From Actinokineospora diospyrosa (lineage in GTDB: Bacteria; Actinomycetota; Actinomycetes; Mycobacteriales; Pseudonocardiaceae): a stretch of 64,000 nucleotides of DNA. The position numbers and the translations under genes are program-made. Location: positions 124,001 to 188,000 of the forward strand of contig NZ_JAMTCO010000011.1 in the NCBI RefSeq assembly GCF_024171925.1, read 5' to 3'. A model generated the notes under the pieces. It worked only from the letters and a program-made list of their open reading frames with translations, was not told the DNA's origin and ran no database searches. How positions within the stretch are numbered: the first letter of the stretch is position 1; every line of letters begins with the position of its first letter. Shown here one piece after another: positions 44,200 to 53,409 of the stretch.

Positions 44200-44205
44200 A
44201 AGCTA
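44200..44205 (-). promoter_or_regulatory. -10 element, leaderless promoter of the 43647-44192 gene
   Basis: TAGCTT, read on the minus strand, ends 7 nt before the ATG. A GTGCGCGG block ~23 nt upstream is shared with the promoter of the paralogue at 44831. Confidence 0.45.
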
Positions 44206-44282
44206 TTGCTTCCTGAGAGTCCGCGCACGCCTGTTGTCGGGGTTGTTGCCGTGCTGTTCACCGGGGTGGACCAGCGGCGAGA

Positions 44283-44831
44283 TCAATTGGCCGGGGTTTC
44301 CGGCCGGAAGTAGGGCCTGGCTTGCTTGCTGTAGAGGCAGAACAGCGCCGCGACCAGCAGCCCGATGTGCAGCACGACGACGAACCCGCCCGCGTCGCCG
44401 ACGAAGAGTTGGTACAGCCGCTCGGCGAGGTGGAGTCCGGCGAAGACCGTGACGGTCACCCGGGCCCAGTTGTGGCCGTTGCGGACCGGGACGCAGAGAC
44501 CGGCGTAGACGATCCCGGGCACCAGGGCGAACACCAGCGAGACCGCGAAAGCGACGGTCGCGCCCAGGCTGACCGCGCTCGCCGTCGCGTCCTCGCCGGA
44601 TTCGAGCAGGGCCGACTCGACGAGCGGCTCGAACCCGGCCTTGCCGATGGCGACCACGACGATCGCGAACGCCAGGTTGAACACGGCGAGTGCGATGAGC
44701 AGCCGGAACGCGGTCTGGACCAGTTCGGGTCGCTGGGTCGGCCACTCCTGGTGCGGCAGCAGCACGCGGGCGGGTGGCGCGACGGGCATCGGCTGCCACG
44801 TCTTGTCGGGCGCGGGGTCGTTCGAGGTCAT
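44283..44831 (-). CDS. Membrane protein, paralogue family member 3
   Basis: The 182-aa product matches the downstream gene in layout: QPMPVAPPARVLLPH at the N-terminus, four hydrophobic helices with NGHNWARVTVTVF, and a C-terminal KQARPYFRPETPAN. The two genes are tandem duplicates. A TACTTT hexamer lies 7 nt upstream of the ATG. Function unknown. Confidence 0.7.
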   Translation of the reverse strand: MTSNDPAPDKTWQPMPVAPPARVLLPHQEWPTQRPELVQTAFRLLIALAVFNLAFAIVVVAIGKAGFEPLVESALLESGEDATASAVSLGATVAFAVSLVFALVPGIVYAGLCVPVRNGHNWARVTVTVFAGLHLAERLYQLFVGDAGGFVVVLHIGLLVAALFCLYSKQARPYFRPETPAN

Positions 44832-44838
44832 TGCACAG

Positions 44839-44844
44839 AAAGTA
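44839..44844 (-). promoter_or_regulatory. -10 element, leaderless promoter of the 44283-44831 gene
   Basis: TACTTT on the minus strand, 7 nt from the ATG; same GTGCGCGG upstream block as the paralogue's promoter. Confidence 0.45.
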
Positions 44845-44892
44845 GGGGGTGTCCGAGATCCCGCGCACCTGGATTGCGCTAAGGCACCGGAG

Positions 44893-45336
44893 TTAGTCGG
44901 TCACCAAGTGGCGCAGCGCGGTGGCGAGCGCGACCGGATCAGCCGCCCAGGCGAGCACGACCGTTCCGTCGTCGAGCTCCAGCGGCACCTCGGTGGTCTT
45001 CTTCGGCACGGTCCACCCGCCGCCCAGTGGCCTGGCGCCGACCGGGGTACCGACCTCGGTGACCGCCTTGATCCTGGCCACCGGCAACGATTCGCGGCCC
45101 TGGTGCAGCGCGGCGGGCGTCAGCGCGACCGCACAGATCTTGCGGCGGGCGCTGACCCACCCGGCAGCCATCGCGAACAGGGCGAGGCCGACCATCGCCC
45201 AGGCGAACCCGTGCACCCGACCGCTGAGCGCCTCGACCCCGGCACCGGCGGCGGCGAACAACGGGCCCCACAGCACCGGCCACCAGGTCGAGCCCGGCTC
45301 GGCGTAGAGGACCGGGCCCTCGTCGGGGTCAATCAC
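44893..45336 (-). CDS. DUF3093-like membrane protein
   Basis: The 147-aa product has two hydrophobic helices (about residues 20-60, WWPVLWGPLFAAAG and FAWAMVGLALFAMAAGWV) and a beta-rich C-terminal domain: ICAVALTPAALHQGRESLPVARI and TEVPLELDDGTVVLAWAADP. That pattern resembles DUF3093. Its GTG start at 45336 overlaps the upstream stop by 8 bp. Confidence 0.6.
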   Translation of the reverse strand: MIDPDEGPVLYAEPGSTWWPVLWGPLFAAAGAGVEALSGRVHGFAWAMVGLALFAMAAGWVSARRKICAVALTPAALHQGRESLPVARIKAVTEVGTPVGARPLGGGWTVPKKTTEVPLELDDGTVVLAWAADPVALATALRHLVTD

Positions 45337-45823
45337 GGTTGGCCGGGAAGAACCGCCTGCCGCCCTTGGTGTACAGCAGGCCGACGGCCACGATGATCAC
45401 CAGGGAGCTGCCGAGGCCGTAGATGGTGACCCGGCCGACGGAGTACTGGAACAGCGCGCCGAACACCGCGAGCACCAGCAGCAACGTGCGCGCCTTACGC
45501 ACGCCGCGGCGCGCTTGGTAGGCGAGCAGCAGGAAGAAGCCGAGGAACATGATCGAGCCGAGCAGCAGCCACCAGGACAACCCGATCGCGGTCTGCGTCA
45601 GCTCGGCCACGGTAAAGGTGGCCTTGCCCGCGGCGCGCGCCCGCTCGTACTCGCGCAGCGCCCAGTCCTCGCGCAAGGTGAAGAACAGCGCGGCGCCCAC
45701 CACGCCGAGGGTCCCGGCGAGCACCCACAGCCAGAACGAGACCCGGACCGCGATAGGCGGGTCGGTTCGGACCTCCGCCTCGTCGGCGGTGGGCATGACC
45801 GGGGGTTCCTCGGGCACCGTCAC
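45329..45823 (-). CDS. Membrane protein, paralogue-like family member 4
   Basis: The 164-aa protein has four helices and a C-terminal KGGRRFFPANRD similar in style to the other members, with RKARTLLLVLAVFG in place of the WAR segment. It is more distant. GTG 45823 lies 6 nt after a TATGTT hexamer (45830-45835), which overlaps the space after the hemB stop, so it may have a leaderless promoter of its own. Confidence 0.6.
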   Translation of the reverse strand: MTVPEEPPVMPTADEAEVRTDPPIAVRVSFWLWVLAGTLGVVGAALFFTLREDWALREYERARAAGKATFTVAELTQTAIGLSWWLLLGSIMFLGFFLLLAYQARRGVRKARTLLLVLAVFGALFQYSVGRVTIYGLGSSLVIIVAVGLLYTKGGRRFFPANRD

Positions 45824-45839
45824 CGCGCGAACATACCCG

Positions 45840-46817
45840 TCAGCGCTGGTCGAGCCAGCCCGCGGCCTCGGTGGCCCAGTAGGTGAGGATCACGTCGGCA
45901 CCCGCGCGGCGGATCGCGAGCAGTGACTCGAGCACGGTGCGGCGCCGGTCCAGCCAGCCGTTGGCGGCCGCGGCCTCGATCATCGCGTACTCGCCGGACA
46001 CCTGGTACGCCGCGACCGGGACGTCGGCCATGTCCCGCACCGCGCGGATCACGTCCAGGTACGCCAGGGCGGGCTTGACCATCACCAGGTCGGCGCCCTC
46101 GTTGAGGTCCAGCGTGGTCTCCCGCAGCGCCTCGCGGACGTTGGCCGGGTCCTGCTGGTAGCCCATGCGGTCGCCGGTGAGCTGGGACTCGACCGCTTCG
46201 CGGAAGGGGCCGAAGAAGGCGGAGGCGAACTTCACCGAGTACGCGAGGATGCCGGTGTCGATGTGCCCGGCGGAGTCGAGGGCCTCGCGGATCACGCCGA
46301 CCTGGCCGTCCATCATGCCGCTCGGGCCGACGTACTGGGCTCCCGCGTCGGCCTGGGCGAGGGCCATGTCGGCGTACACGGCGAGGGTGGCGTCGTTGTC
46401 CACGTTGCCGTTGTCGTCGAGGACGCCGCAATGGCCGTGGTCGGTGAACTCATCGAGGCACAGGTCCGACATCAGCACGGTGTCGTCACCGAGCTCGGCG
46501 CGCAGGTCCCGCAAGGACACGTTGAGGACGCCGTCAGGGTCAACTCCGCCAGAACCGATGGCATCCCTGGTCTGCGGCACGCCGAAGAGCATGATCCCGC
46601 CAACCCCGGCCTGCACCGCCTCCACAGCCGCCTTGCGCAGCGTGTCGCGGGTGTGCTGGACAACGCCCGGCATGCTCGCGATGGGAGTGGGCTCGGTGGC
46701 ACCTTCCTTCACGAACATCGGTAGCACCAACTGCCTCGGGCGCACCTCGGTCTCACTGACCAGGCGGCGCAAGGCAGGCGTGCGACGAAGCCTGCGCGGA
46801 CGGTGGTTGGGGAACAT
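45840..46817 (-). CDS. hemB: Porphobilinogen synthase
   Basis: HemB condenses two 5-aminolevulinates. The 325-aa product has both Schiff-base lysines ([15 protein letters not shown] and [12 protein letters not shown]). The metal-binding region reads [19 protein letters not shown]: one of the three zinc cysteines of the E. coli enzyme is Asp here, so zinc use may differ. The ATG at 46817 has GGAGAGG about 9 nt upstream. hemD precedes it, separated by a terminator. Confidence 0.95.
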   Translation of the reverse strand: MFPNHRPRRLRRTPALRRLVSETEVRPRQLVLPMFVKEGATEPTPIASMPGVVQHTRDTLRKAAVEAVQAGVGGIMLFGVPQTRDAIGSGGVDPDGVLNVSLRDLRAELGDDTVLMSDLCLDEFTDHGHCGVLDDNGNVDNDATLAVYADMALAQADAGAQYVGPSGMMDGQVGVIREALDSAGHIDTGILAYSVKFASAFFGPFREAVESQLTGDRMGYQQDPANVREALRETTLDLNEGADLVMVKPALAYLDVIRAVRDMADVPVAAYQVSGEYAMIEAAAANGWLDRRRTVLESLLAIRRAGADVILTYWATEAAGWLDQR

Positions 46818-46843
46818 CTGGGAGGCCTCTCCAGCCGGGGTCT

Positions 46844-46881
46844 AAAAGAAGCGGGCGGCGTGCTTTTCGCACACCGCCCGC
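46844..46881 (-). terminator. Terminator after hemD
   Basis: GCGGGCGGTGTGC and GCACGCCGCCCGC form a long stem with loop GAAAA, followed on the minus strand by TTCTTTTAG. It should end the rex-hemA-hemC-hemD transcript before hemB. Confidence 0.8.
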
Positions 46882-46889
46882 CTTCTGTC

Positions 46890-48422
46890 TTATCGCCGCG
46901 CGCGCTTGGTCTTACGCGGCGGGGGCAGTGCCCCTTCCGCGCGCAACCTGGCCGCGTGCTCAGCGAGCGCGTCCACCAAGGCGGGGACCGTCGCGTGCTC
47001 GGGTTGGACGTCGACCCGCAGCCCGAACTCCCGCGCCGTCTCGGCCGTCTTCGGGCCGATGCAGGCGACCAGGGTCCGCGCGTGCGGCTTGCCCGCGATG
47101 CCGACCAGGTTGCGCACGGTCGACGACGAGGTGAAGCACACCGCGTCGAACCCGCCGGTCTTGATCATCTCGCGGGTCTCGGCGGGCGGCGGCGCCGCGC
47201 GCACGGTCCGGTACGCGGTCACGTCGTCGATCTCCCAGCCGCGGTCGCGCAGACCGGCGGCGAGGGTCTCGGTGGCGATGTCCGCGCGCGGCAGCAGCAC
47301 CCGCTCGACCGGGTCGAGGATGTCGTCGTAGGGCGGGAAGTCCGCGAGCAGGCCCTCGCTGGACTGCTCGCCGGAGGGCACCAGTTCGGGGTTGATGCCG
47401 AACGAGCGCACCTTCGCCGCGGTCGCCTCGCCGACGCAGGCGATCTTCACGCCGGAGAACGCGCGGGCGTCGAGGCCGAACTCGGCGAACTTCTCCCAGA
47501 CCGCGCGGACGGCGTTGGTCGAGGTGAAGATGACCCACTGGTAGCGGCCGTCGACCAGGCCCTTGACCGAGCGCTCCATCTGCGCCGGGCTGCGCGGCGG
47601 CTCGACCGAGATGGTCGGCACCTCGCTGGGGATCGCGCCGTGCAGGTGCAGCCGCTCGCTCATCTCGCCAGCCTGGTCCTTGGTGCGCGGCACCAGGACC
47701 CGCCAGCCGTAGAGCGCGCGCGACTCCCACCAGGACAGCTTCGAGCGCGCCGCCACCGCCTGGCCGACGGTGACCACGAGGTGCCCGGAGATCTCCCCGG
47801 CGTCGGCGGCCAGCGAGGCCAGCGTGGTGTCGATGGTGCGCTGGCTGGTGTTGGTGCCGTCCGCGGTCACCGCGACCGGGGTCTGCGGTGCCAGGCCGTG
47901 CTCGACCAGCGAGGACGCGGCCTCGGCGAGGTGGCTGGCGCTGGCGTGCAGCACCAGGGGTCCCGGCACGCCCGCGAGGGCGGCCCAGTCGATGTCGCCG
48001 CGGACGTCGACCTCGGTGTGCGTCGAGCCGAGCGCGATCCCCGCGTAGGCGGGCACCGCGGTCGCCGCGGACACGCCGGGGATCACGTCGAACACCGCGC
48101 TGGTGCGGGCCACGGCTTGCGCCTCGGCCACCACCGCGGAGTGGGTCAGCGGGTCGCCAGCGACGAGGCGGACCACGACCCGGCCCGCCTTGGCCTCGCC
48201 AGCCAGGTCTTTGGCCACGTCGGCCGGTTCGCCGACGGCTGGCCGGACCTCGGCGCCCGGCCTGGCGAGCGCGAGCACGCCAGAGGGGACGTCGGGGTCG
48301 GTCACCACGAGCTCCGCGCGTTCGAGCAGCTCTTTCGCGCGGACGGTGAGCAGTCCCGCGTCGCCGGGGCCGGAGCCGACGAAGGCGACGCGTCCGGGGG
48401 ACTTTCGTGCACGGGTGGTCAT
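46890..48422 (-). CDS. hemD: Uroporphyrin-III methyltransferase / uroporphyrinogen-III synthase fusion
   Basis: The 510-aa protein has an N-terminal SUMT (CobA-like) domain (VAFVGSGPGDAGLLTVRAKELL ... VVRLVAGDPLTHSAVVAEA) and a C-terminal HemD domain (GWRVLVPRTKDQAGEMSERL ... VIFTSTNAVRAVWEKFAEFG). It makes uroporphyrinogen III and may methylate it towards siroheme or cobalamin. The fused form is usual in actinobacteria (Rv0511). The SUMT catalytic motif is only partly conserved. It lies 20 nt after hemC. Confidence 0.92.
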   Translation of the reverse strand: MTTRARKSPGRVAFVGSGPGDAGLLTVRAKELLERAELVVTDPDVPSGVLALARPGAEVRPAVGEPADVAKDLAGEAKAGRVVVRLVAGDPLTHSAVVAEAQAVARTSAVFDVIPGVSAATAVPAYAGIALGSTHTEVDVRGDIDWAALAGVPGPLVLHASASHLAEAASSLVEHGLAPQTPVAVTADGTNTSQRTIDTTLASLAADAGEISGHLVVTVGQAVAARSKLSWWESRALYGWRVLVPRTKDQAGEMSERLHLHGAIPSEVPTISVEPPRSPAQMERSVKGLVDGRYQWVIFTSTNAVRAVWEKFAEFGLDARAFSGVKIACVGEATAAKVRSFGINPELVPSGEQSSEGLLADFPPYDDILDPVERVLLPRADIATETLAAGLRDRGWEIDDVTAYRTVRAAPPPAETREMIKTGGFDAVCFTSSSTVRNLVGIAGKPHARTLVACIGPKTAETAREFGLRVDVQPEHATVPALVDALAEHAARLRAEGALPPPRKTKRARR

Positions 48423-48442
48423 GTCAGGCCACTTCCCATCAA

Positions 48443-49399
48443 CTACGCCTCGGGACCGGAGAGCACCCCGGCCCCGAGTTCCAGCAGCTCGGCGGCCAGC
48501 GCACGACCGAGCTGCTCTCCTGCGGTCAGGTCACCGGTTGCCGATGCGCGCATGATGTCAACGGCCCCGGCCGGGTCGTTGGCGTCGTACGCGGCGGCGA
48601 CCCCGCGCAGCGACAGGCGGTAAACCACCCTGTCGTCGGCGTCGAGATCTTCCACTACCTCGGCCAAAGCGCCAACCGGCGCGCTGCAGCCTGCTTCGAG
48701 CGCGGCGAGCATCGCCCGCTCGGCGGCCACCGCGGCGCGGGTGGCCCCATCATCCACTGTGGACTGGAGTAGGTGTTCGACGTCGACGTCGTCGACGCGG
48801 CACTCGACCGCCAGCGCCCCCTGCGCCGGGGCGGGCAGCATCTGGATCGGGTCGAGGGTCTCGGTGATCTCGGCGAGCCTGCCGAGGCGGGCCAGGCCCG
48901 CGCGGGCCAGGACGACGCCGTCGAGCTCGCCGTTGGTGACCATGGCGATGCGGGTGTCCACGTTGCCCCGGATCGGCACGATCTCGTGGCCGAAGCCCAG
49001 CGCGCGCAGCTGCGCGGCGCGCCGCGGCGACCCGGTGCCCAGGCGGGCGCCGGGGGGCAGCTCGCCGAGGGTGAGGCCGTCGCGGGCGATCAGCGCGTCG
49101 CGCGGGTCTTCCCGGGGCGGCACCGCGGCGAGCGAGAGCCGCGTGTCGGGGGCCGTGGGCAGGTCCTTGTAGGAGTGCACGGCGACGTCGACGGTGCCGT
49201 CGGCGAGCGCGTCGCGCAGCGCGGAGGTGAAGACGCCGACGCCGATCTCGGCGATCGGGGCGGACGAGCGGTCACCGGGGGTGGAGATGGTGATGAGCTC
49301 GACCCTGGCCCCGGCGCGCTCGAGCACGTCGGCCACGATCCTGGTCTGGGTCAGGGCGAGCGCGCTGCCGCGCGTGCCGATCCTGATCACTCGGTCCAT
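48443..49399 (-). CDS. hemC: Hydroxymethylbilane synthase
   Basis: HemC polymerises porphobilinogen. The 318-aa product has [20 protein letters not shown], the substrate-binding [23 protein letters not shown], and the cysteine that carries the dipyrromethane cofactor in [14 protein letters not shown]. The ATG lies inside the end of hemA (13-bp overlap). Confidence 0.96.
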   Translation of the reverse strand: MDRVIRIGTRGSALALTQTRIVADVLERAGARVELITISTPGDRSSAPIAEIGVGVFTSALRDALADGTVDVAVHSYKDLPTAPDTRLSLAAVPPREDPRDALIARDGLTLGELPPGARLGTGSPRRAAQLRALGFGHEIVPIRGNVDTRIAMVTNGELDGVVLARAGLARLGRLAEITETLDPIQMLPAPAQGALAVECRVDDVDVEHLLQSTVDDGATRAAVAAERAMLAALEAGCSAPVGALAEVVEDLDADDRVVYRLSLRGVAAAYDANDPAGAVDIMRASATGDLTAGEQLGRALAAELLELGAGVLSGPEA

Positions 49400-50715
49400 G
49401 GCGTACCACCGTCCACAGAAGACTCAAGGGGGGATGTCACGGCCGCGGGCCGCTGCGGGTCGAGGGCGAACAGCTCGCGCAGCGCCTCGGCGTAGCCGGT
49501 GCCGCTCGGTCCGGTGGCCAGTTCCTTGACCCGGACCGTCGGGGTGTGCAGCAGCTTGTCGACCACCCGGCGCACCGTGCGGGCGAGTTCCTCGCGCACC
49601 GGGGAGTCCAGGTCGGGCAGCCGCGCGTCCAGCCGCAGCAGCTCCGCGTCGACGACCTCGGCCGCGCGGCGGCGCAGCGCGGTGACCGTGGGGGTCACCT
49701 CGGCCGAGCGCTGCGCGGCGAGGTAGCCGCGCACCTCCTCGGCGACGATCTCGGCGGCCCGCTGGGTGTCGGTGCCGCTGGGCGACTCGGCCAGCCGCCG
49801 CTGCAGGCTGGCCAGGTCGACCACGCGCACCCCGGGCAGCTCGGCGACCCCGTCGGCGACGTCGCGCGGCAGGCCGAGGTCGCAGATGACCAGCGGTCGC
49901 CCGGCGCGCGGGAGCACGTGGTCTTCGACGATGACCGCGCCGACCGCGCCGGTGCAGGACACCACCAGGTCGGCCTCGGCGACGCGGGCGGGCAGTTCGC
50001 CGAGCCCGGTGGCGGTCGCGGGCACGCCCTGCTCGACCAGCGACGCGGCGAGCCGGGCGCCGTTGGCCTCGGACCGGTTGGCGATGACGACCGCGCCGAT
50101 GCCCGCCCGGCGCAGCGCGGCGGCGGCCAGACCACCCATCGACCCGGCGCCGACGATCAGCGCGCGCCTGCCCGCGAGCCCACCGAGGGCGGCGTCGGCG
50201 TCAGCCAGCGCCTCGGAGACCACGGATCCGCCGACCTGGTCCAGACCGGTGTCGGTGTGCACCCGCTTGCCGATGCGCAGCGCCTGCTGGACCAGTTCGT
50301 GCAGCGTGCGCCCGACGGTGCCCGCCTCGCGGGCCGCGCCGTAGGCGACCCGCACCTGGCCGAGGATCTGCGACTCGCCGATGACCATGGAGTCCAGGCC
50401 CGCGGCGACGGTGAACAGGTGCTGGGCCGCTGCGGCGGCGTAGTGCACGTAGAGGTGGTCGTAGAGCGCGGCGACGTCGGTGCCGGAGTGCCGGGACAGG
50501 ACCCCGGCGATGTCGGCCAGCCCGGCGTGGAACGCCTCGACGACGGCGTAGACCTCGACCCGGTTGCAGGTGGAGACCAGCACCGCCTCGGCGACGTTGT
50601 CACAGGCCAGCAGGTCGGCGAGGACCTTGGGGACGTCGACGGCGGACACGGTGACCCGTTCCAGCAGCCGCACCTCGGCGGTGCGGTGCGACATCCCGAC
50701 GGCGATGACGCTCAC
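49387..50715 (-). CDS. hemA: Glutamyl-tRNA reductase
   Basis: HemA starts the C5 pathway to heme. The 442-aa product has [14 protein letters not shown], the catalytic cysteine in [14 protein letters not shown], the [13 protein letters not shown] stretch, and the NADPH-binding [19 protein letters not shown]. The GTG at 50715 overlaps the rex stop (GTGA), so Rex and heme synthesis are translated together. The frame is open upstream but that part is rex in another phase. Confidence 0.95.
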   Translation of the reverse strand: MSVIAVGMSHRTAEVRLLERVTVSAVDVPKVLADLLACDNVAEAVLVSTCNRVEVYAVVEAFHAGLADIAGVLSRHSGTDVAALYDHLYVHYAAAAAQHLFTVAAGLDSMVIGESQILGQVRVAYGAAREAGTVGRTLHELVQQALRIGKRVHTDTGLDQVGGSVVSEALADADAALGGLAGRRALIVGAGSMGGLAAAALRRAGIGAVVIANRSEANGARLAASLVEQGVPATATGLGELPARVAEADLVVSCTGAVGAVIVEDHVLPRAGRPLVICDLGLPRDVADGVAELPGVRVVDLASLQRRLAESPSGTDTQRAAEIVAEEVRGYLAAQRSAEVTPTVTALRRRAAEVVDAELLRLDARLPDLDSPVREELARTVRRVVDKLLHTPTVRVKELATGPSGTGYAEALRELFALDPQRPAAVTSPLESSVDGGTPWTE

Positions 50716-51512
50716 GAGACCACCATCCCGTCCACCGCCCGCCCGTTCGCCTCGGCGAGCACAGCGGCGTTGTCGGCCCGGCGGGCGACGTGGAAGGAGA
50801 GGACCTGCAGCTCGACGGCCAGGTCGACCTTGCGGACCTCGACGTGGTCGGGCACCTGCAGCACCACGGGCGCGAAGTTGAGGATGCACTGCACCCCGGC
50901 GGAGACCAGCCGGTCGCACACGGCCTGCGCGGCGGGCGGCGGCGTGGCGATCACGCCGATGGAGACCTCGCGCTCGGCGCACACGCGCGGGATGTCGTCG
51001 ATGTGCTCCACCGGCATCCCGCCGACGGGCACGCCGACGAGGTCGGGATCGACGTCGAAGAGCGCGGTCACGGGAAACCCCCGTCCTGGGAACCCCCCGT
51101 AGTTGGCCAGGGCATGTCCCAGGTTACCGATTCCGACGACCGCGACGCTGTGCTTGCGGGTCAGGCCGAGGATCCGCTCGATCTCCTCGATCAGCACGGC
51201 GACCTCGTAGCCGACGCCGCGGGTGCCGTAGGAGCCGATGTAGGAGAGGTCCTTGCGCAGCTTCGCCGAGTTGACCCCGGCGGCGACGGCGAGTTCCTCG
51301 CTGGAGACGGTGCCCGCGCCGTGCTCCTGCATGCCGGAGAGCACCCGCAGGTACACGGCCAACCTGGCGACGGCGGCCTCGGGGATCGCCCGCGCCCGCT
51401 CCCGAGCGGCGGGCACCTCGGTGACCCTCGGGATCGGGGTGGTGATCTCCGCGGCGGTGGGGGCGGGCGGGGTGACGCCGACCCCGTTCCGCTGGCCTCG
51501 CTGTGCCGCCAC
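50712..51512 (-). CDS. rex: Redox-sensing transcriptional repressor Rex
   Basis: Rex senses NADH/NAD+ and represses respiratory genes. The 266-aa product has an N-terminal winged helix ([44 protein letters not shown]), the Rossmann motif [19 protein letters not shown] and a C-terminal dimerisation helix. A disordered extension of ~45 residues precedes the DNA-binding domain. GTG 51512 has GAGGAG 9 nt upstream. It heads the rex-hemA-hemC-hemD operon, as in Streptomyces. Confidence 0.97.
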   Translation of the reverse strand: MAAQRGQRNGVGVTPPAPTAAEITTPIPRVTEVPAARERARAIPEAAVARLAVYLRVLSGMQEHGAGTVSSEELAVAAGVNSAKLRKDLSYIGSYGTRGVGYEVAVLIEEIERILGLTRKHSVAVVGIGNLGHALANYGGFPGRGFPVTALFDVDPDLVGVPVGGMPVEHIDDIPRVCAEREVSIGVIATPPPAAQAVCDRLVSAGVQCILNFAPVVLQVPDHVEVRKVDLAVELQVLSFHVARRADNAAVLAEANGRAVDGMVVS

Positions 51513-51563
51513 GCTGTAGCTCCTCGAGGGGTTTTCGTCTCCGGGTCGTCATTACGGTACCGC

Positions 51564-51581
51564 TTGTGAACGTGTGCACAA
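51564..51581. promoter_or_regulatory. Rex operator upstream of rex
   Basis: TTGTGAA-CGTG-TGCACAA matches the Rex consensus with one mismatch. It starts 52 bp before the GTG. A -10-like TACCGT on the minus strand lies at about 51555-51560, so the site overlaps the promoter and fits autorepression. Confidence 0.88.
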
Positions 51582-51681
51582 AGTCAGTGGCCAGCGGCTT
51601 GACCAAGCCCACAACGTGACCCCCGCGACTCCCCCCGAACGCGACAGGTGGGCGGGTGCACACCCGCCCACCTGCACGCTT

Positions 51682-51753
51682 GGTCCGCTTAAGCCCCGCG
51701 CGGTCCGCTTAGGCCTCGCTCGGTCCGCTTAGGCCCCGCGGTCCGCTCACGCC
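51682..51753. repeat. Short tandem repeats, ~20-bp unit
   Basis: GGTCCGCTTA(A/G)GCC(C/T)CGC is repeated at 51682, 51702 and 51722, with a truncated fourth copy (GGTCCGCTCACGCC) at 51740 that runs into the last codons of the fasciclin gene. No known function; simple slippage is the likely origin. Confidence 0.75.
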
Positions 51754-52406
51754 TTGGGGGTCAACACCGTGTCGATCACGAACACGGTCGCGTTCTTCGT
51801 CGGGATGTTCCCGCAGAGCACCTTCGCCCCGTTGACCGTGATGTCGTCCCCGGACCCGGCGATGGTGATGTCCCCACCCGCGGCGTTGAGCGACTTGACG
51901 GTCTTCGCGGCGAGAAGGCCCGCCTTGTCGTAGCGCTTGGCGACCACGTGGAACTGGAGAATCGGCGCGAGAGCAGCCGGGTTCTGCGCCAACTCCTGGA
52001 ACTTCGCATCCCCGAGCGCGGCGAACGCCGAGTCCGCAGGCGCGAACACAGTCAAGTTGTCCGTGGTGTTGAGGGTGTCAACCAACCCGGGAATCGCCTG
52101 CACCGCCGCGACCAACTTGGTCAAGAGAGGATTGGTGCTAGCGGCCGTAGCGACGGGCTGCGGCCCCATCGCGGTAAGCCCGCCTGCGGCATCCCCCTGG
52201 GGCAGCGCCTTGCAACTCCCCCCGAAGACATCAGCCGCAGTCGTGACGCCATCGCTGGCAGCCGCCGCAGCACCCATCTGCGCGGCAGTGGTGGTCGTGG
52301 CCGCCGCAGGGGCGGAAGAAGAGCTACTCCCCGTCTCGTTGCTGCTGCACGCGGCTAGAGACAACGCCACGAGGACAACACCGAGGACCGGCTTGAGTTT
52401 GCTCAC
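51747..52406 (-). CDS. Fasciclin-domain lipoprotein
   Basis: The 219-aa product has a lipoprotein signal (VLGVVLVALSLAAC-SSNE, lipobox LAAC), a Ser/Ala/Thr-rich linker, and a fasciclin (FAS1) domain from about residue 85: LLTKLVAAVQAIPGLVDTLNTTDNLTVFAPADSAFAALG, with the H2-type PILQFHVVAKRYD and the last strand VFVIDTVLTPKA. It resembles MPT70/MPB83-type surface proteins. GTG 52406 has AAGGAG 8 nt upstream. The last codons lie in the tandem repeat. Confidence 0.88.
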   Translation of the reverse strand: MSKLKPVLGVVLVALSLAACSSNETGSSSSSAPAAATTTTAAQMGAAAAASDGVTTAADVFGGSCKALPQGDAAGGLTAMGPQPVATAASTNPLLTKLVAAVQAIPGLVDTLNTTDNLTVFAPADSAFAALGDAKFQELAQNPAALAPILQFHVVAKRYDKAGLLAAKTVKSLNAAGGDITIAGSGDDITVNGAKVLCGNIPTKNATVFVIDTVLTPKA

Positions 52407-52591
52407 CAGAATCTCCTTAGAACGTAGACAGTCCTAAGAGTTCGACACCGCTTCCAACCGCGGTTTGGCTCCCTTTAAGGATTTCTGCCCACGAACGAGT
52501 GACTCTTTCCCCGCCCACAACCACTCTCACCGTCGCCCCTTTTGCGACGCCGCCCTCTTCGCGCGCCCGCGCACCCGAGCCCAGCCCGGCC

Positions 52592-53376
52592 CCCACCCTC
52601 TCCGGGGGGCGACCCCGGTGCCAGTCTACTAGGCCCCACCGACAAAGGATCTTGAAAATGCCCGCCGGAGATCCACATGTGGACAACTTCTGTCGCTGGA
52701 CCGGGTGAATAACCAAGACGGCACGGCAGCATTGACCAGGCAAAACGCTCCCCGAGATACCGATTCGACCGCCCCACGACCCAAGTCGTCCGCAGCTGAT
52801 CAACTCGGCGCCCGATACCCGCCAAGCACCCACACCCCGCCGCACCCCAAACCCCTGCGGCAGCCCAAGAACCGCCCCCAACCGCTTCCCCGCACGCGCG
52901 GGTCCGGGGGCGCAGCCCCCACCCTCACCGGGGGGCGACCCCAGGGCCAGTCTACTAGCCACCCCCGAAAGTGGATCTTGAAAGCGGACGCCAGAAGATC
53001 CACATGTGGACAACTTCTGTCGCTGAGACGGGTGAATGTCGAGGCGAGACATGGTCGTTGACCTGGGAAACGCGCGAGAGGTCACCAGCGAGAGGGCCCC
53101 GCGAGCGAAGTCGCCCGCGGCTGATCAACTCGCCGCGATCGCACGCACGCAACGCCGCGACCCGAGCACAAGAACACCGTCGCGGCAAACAAGAAGCGCG
53201 CCAACCAAGACAGGCAGCCCAAGAGCCACCCCAACCCGGCTCCCCCCGCGCGCGGGTCCGGGGCGCAGCCCCCACCCTCTCCGGGGGGCGGCCCCAGGGC
53301 CAGTCTACTAGGCCCCACCGACAGTGGATCTTGGGAAACCCCAGCCGAAGATCCACATGTGGATAACTTCTGTCGC
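52592..53376. repeat. Three dispersed copies of a hairpin/palindrome repeat with DnaA-box-like motifs
   Basis: Cores at 52592-52696, 52920-53023 and 53272-53376 share a GGGGGGCGACCCC-type start, CCAGTCTACTAG and an ending CCACATGTGGA(C/T)AACTTCTGTCGC. In copies 2 and 3 GTGGATCTT pairs with AAGATCCAC (52971-52979/52995-53003; 53324-53332/53348-53356). The right arm is also the left half of the palindrome TCCACATGTGGA, so the two structures exclude each other. TGTGGACAA or TGTGGATAA lies at 52678, 53005 and 53358. Weaker similarity fills the ~330-bp spacing. No gene is supported between 52407 and 53409. Confidence 0.7.
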
Positions 53377-53409
53377 CCAGAAGCGTGAAGTCGGCGGGAG
53401 CGAAAACGA

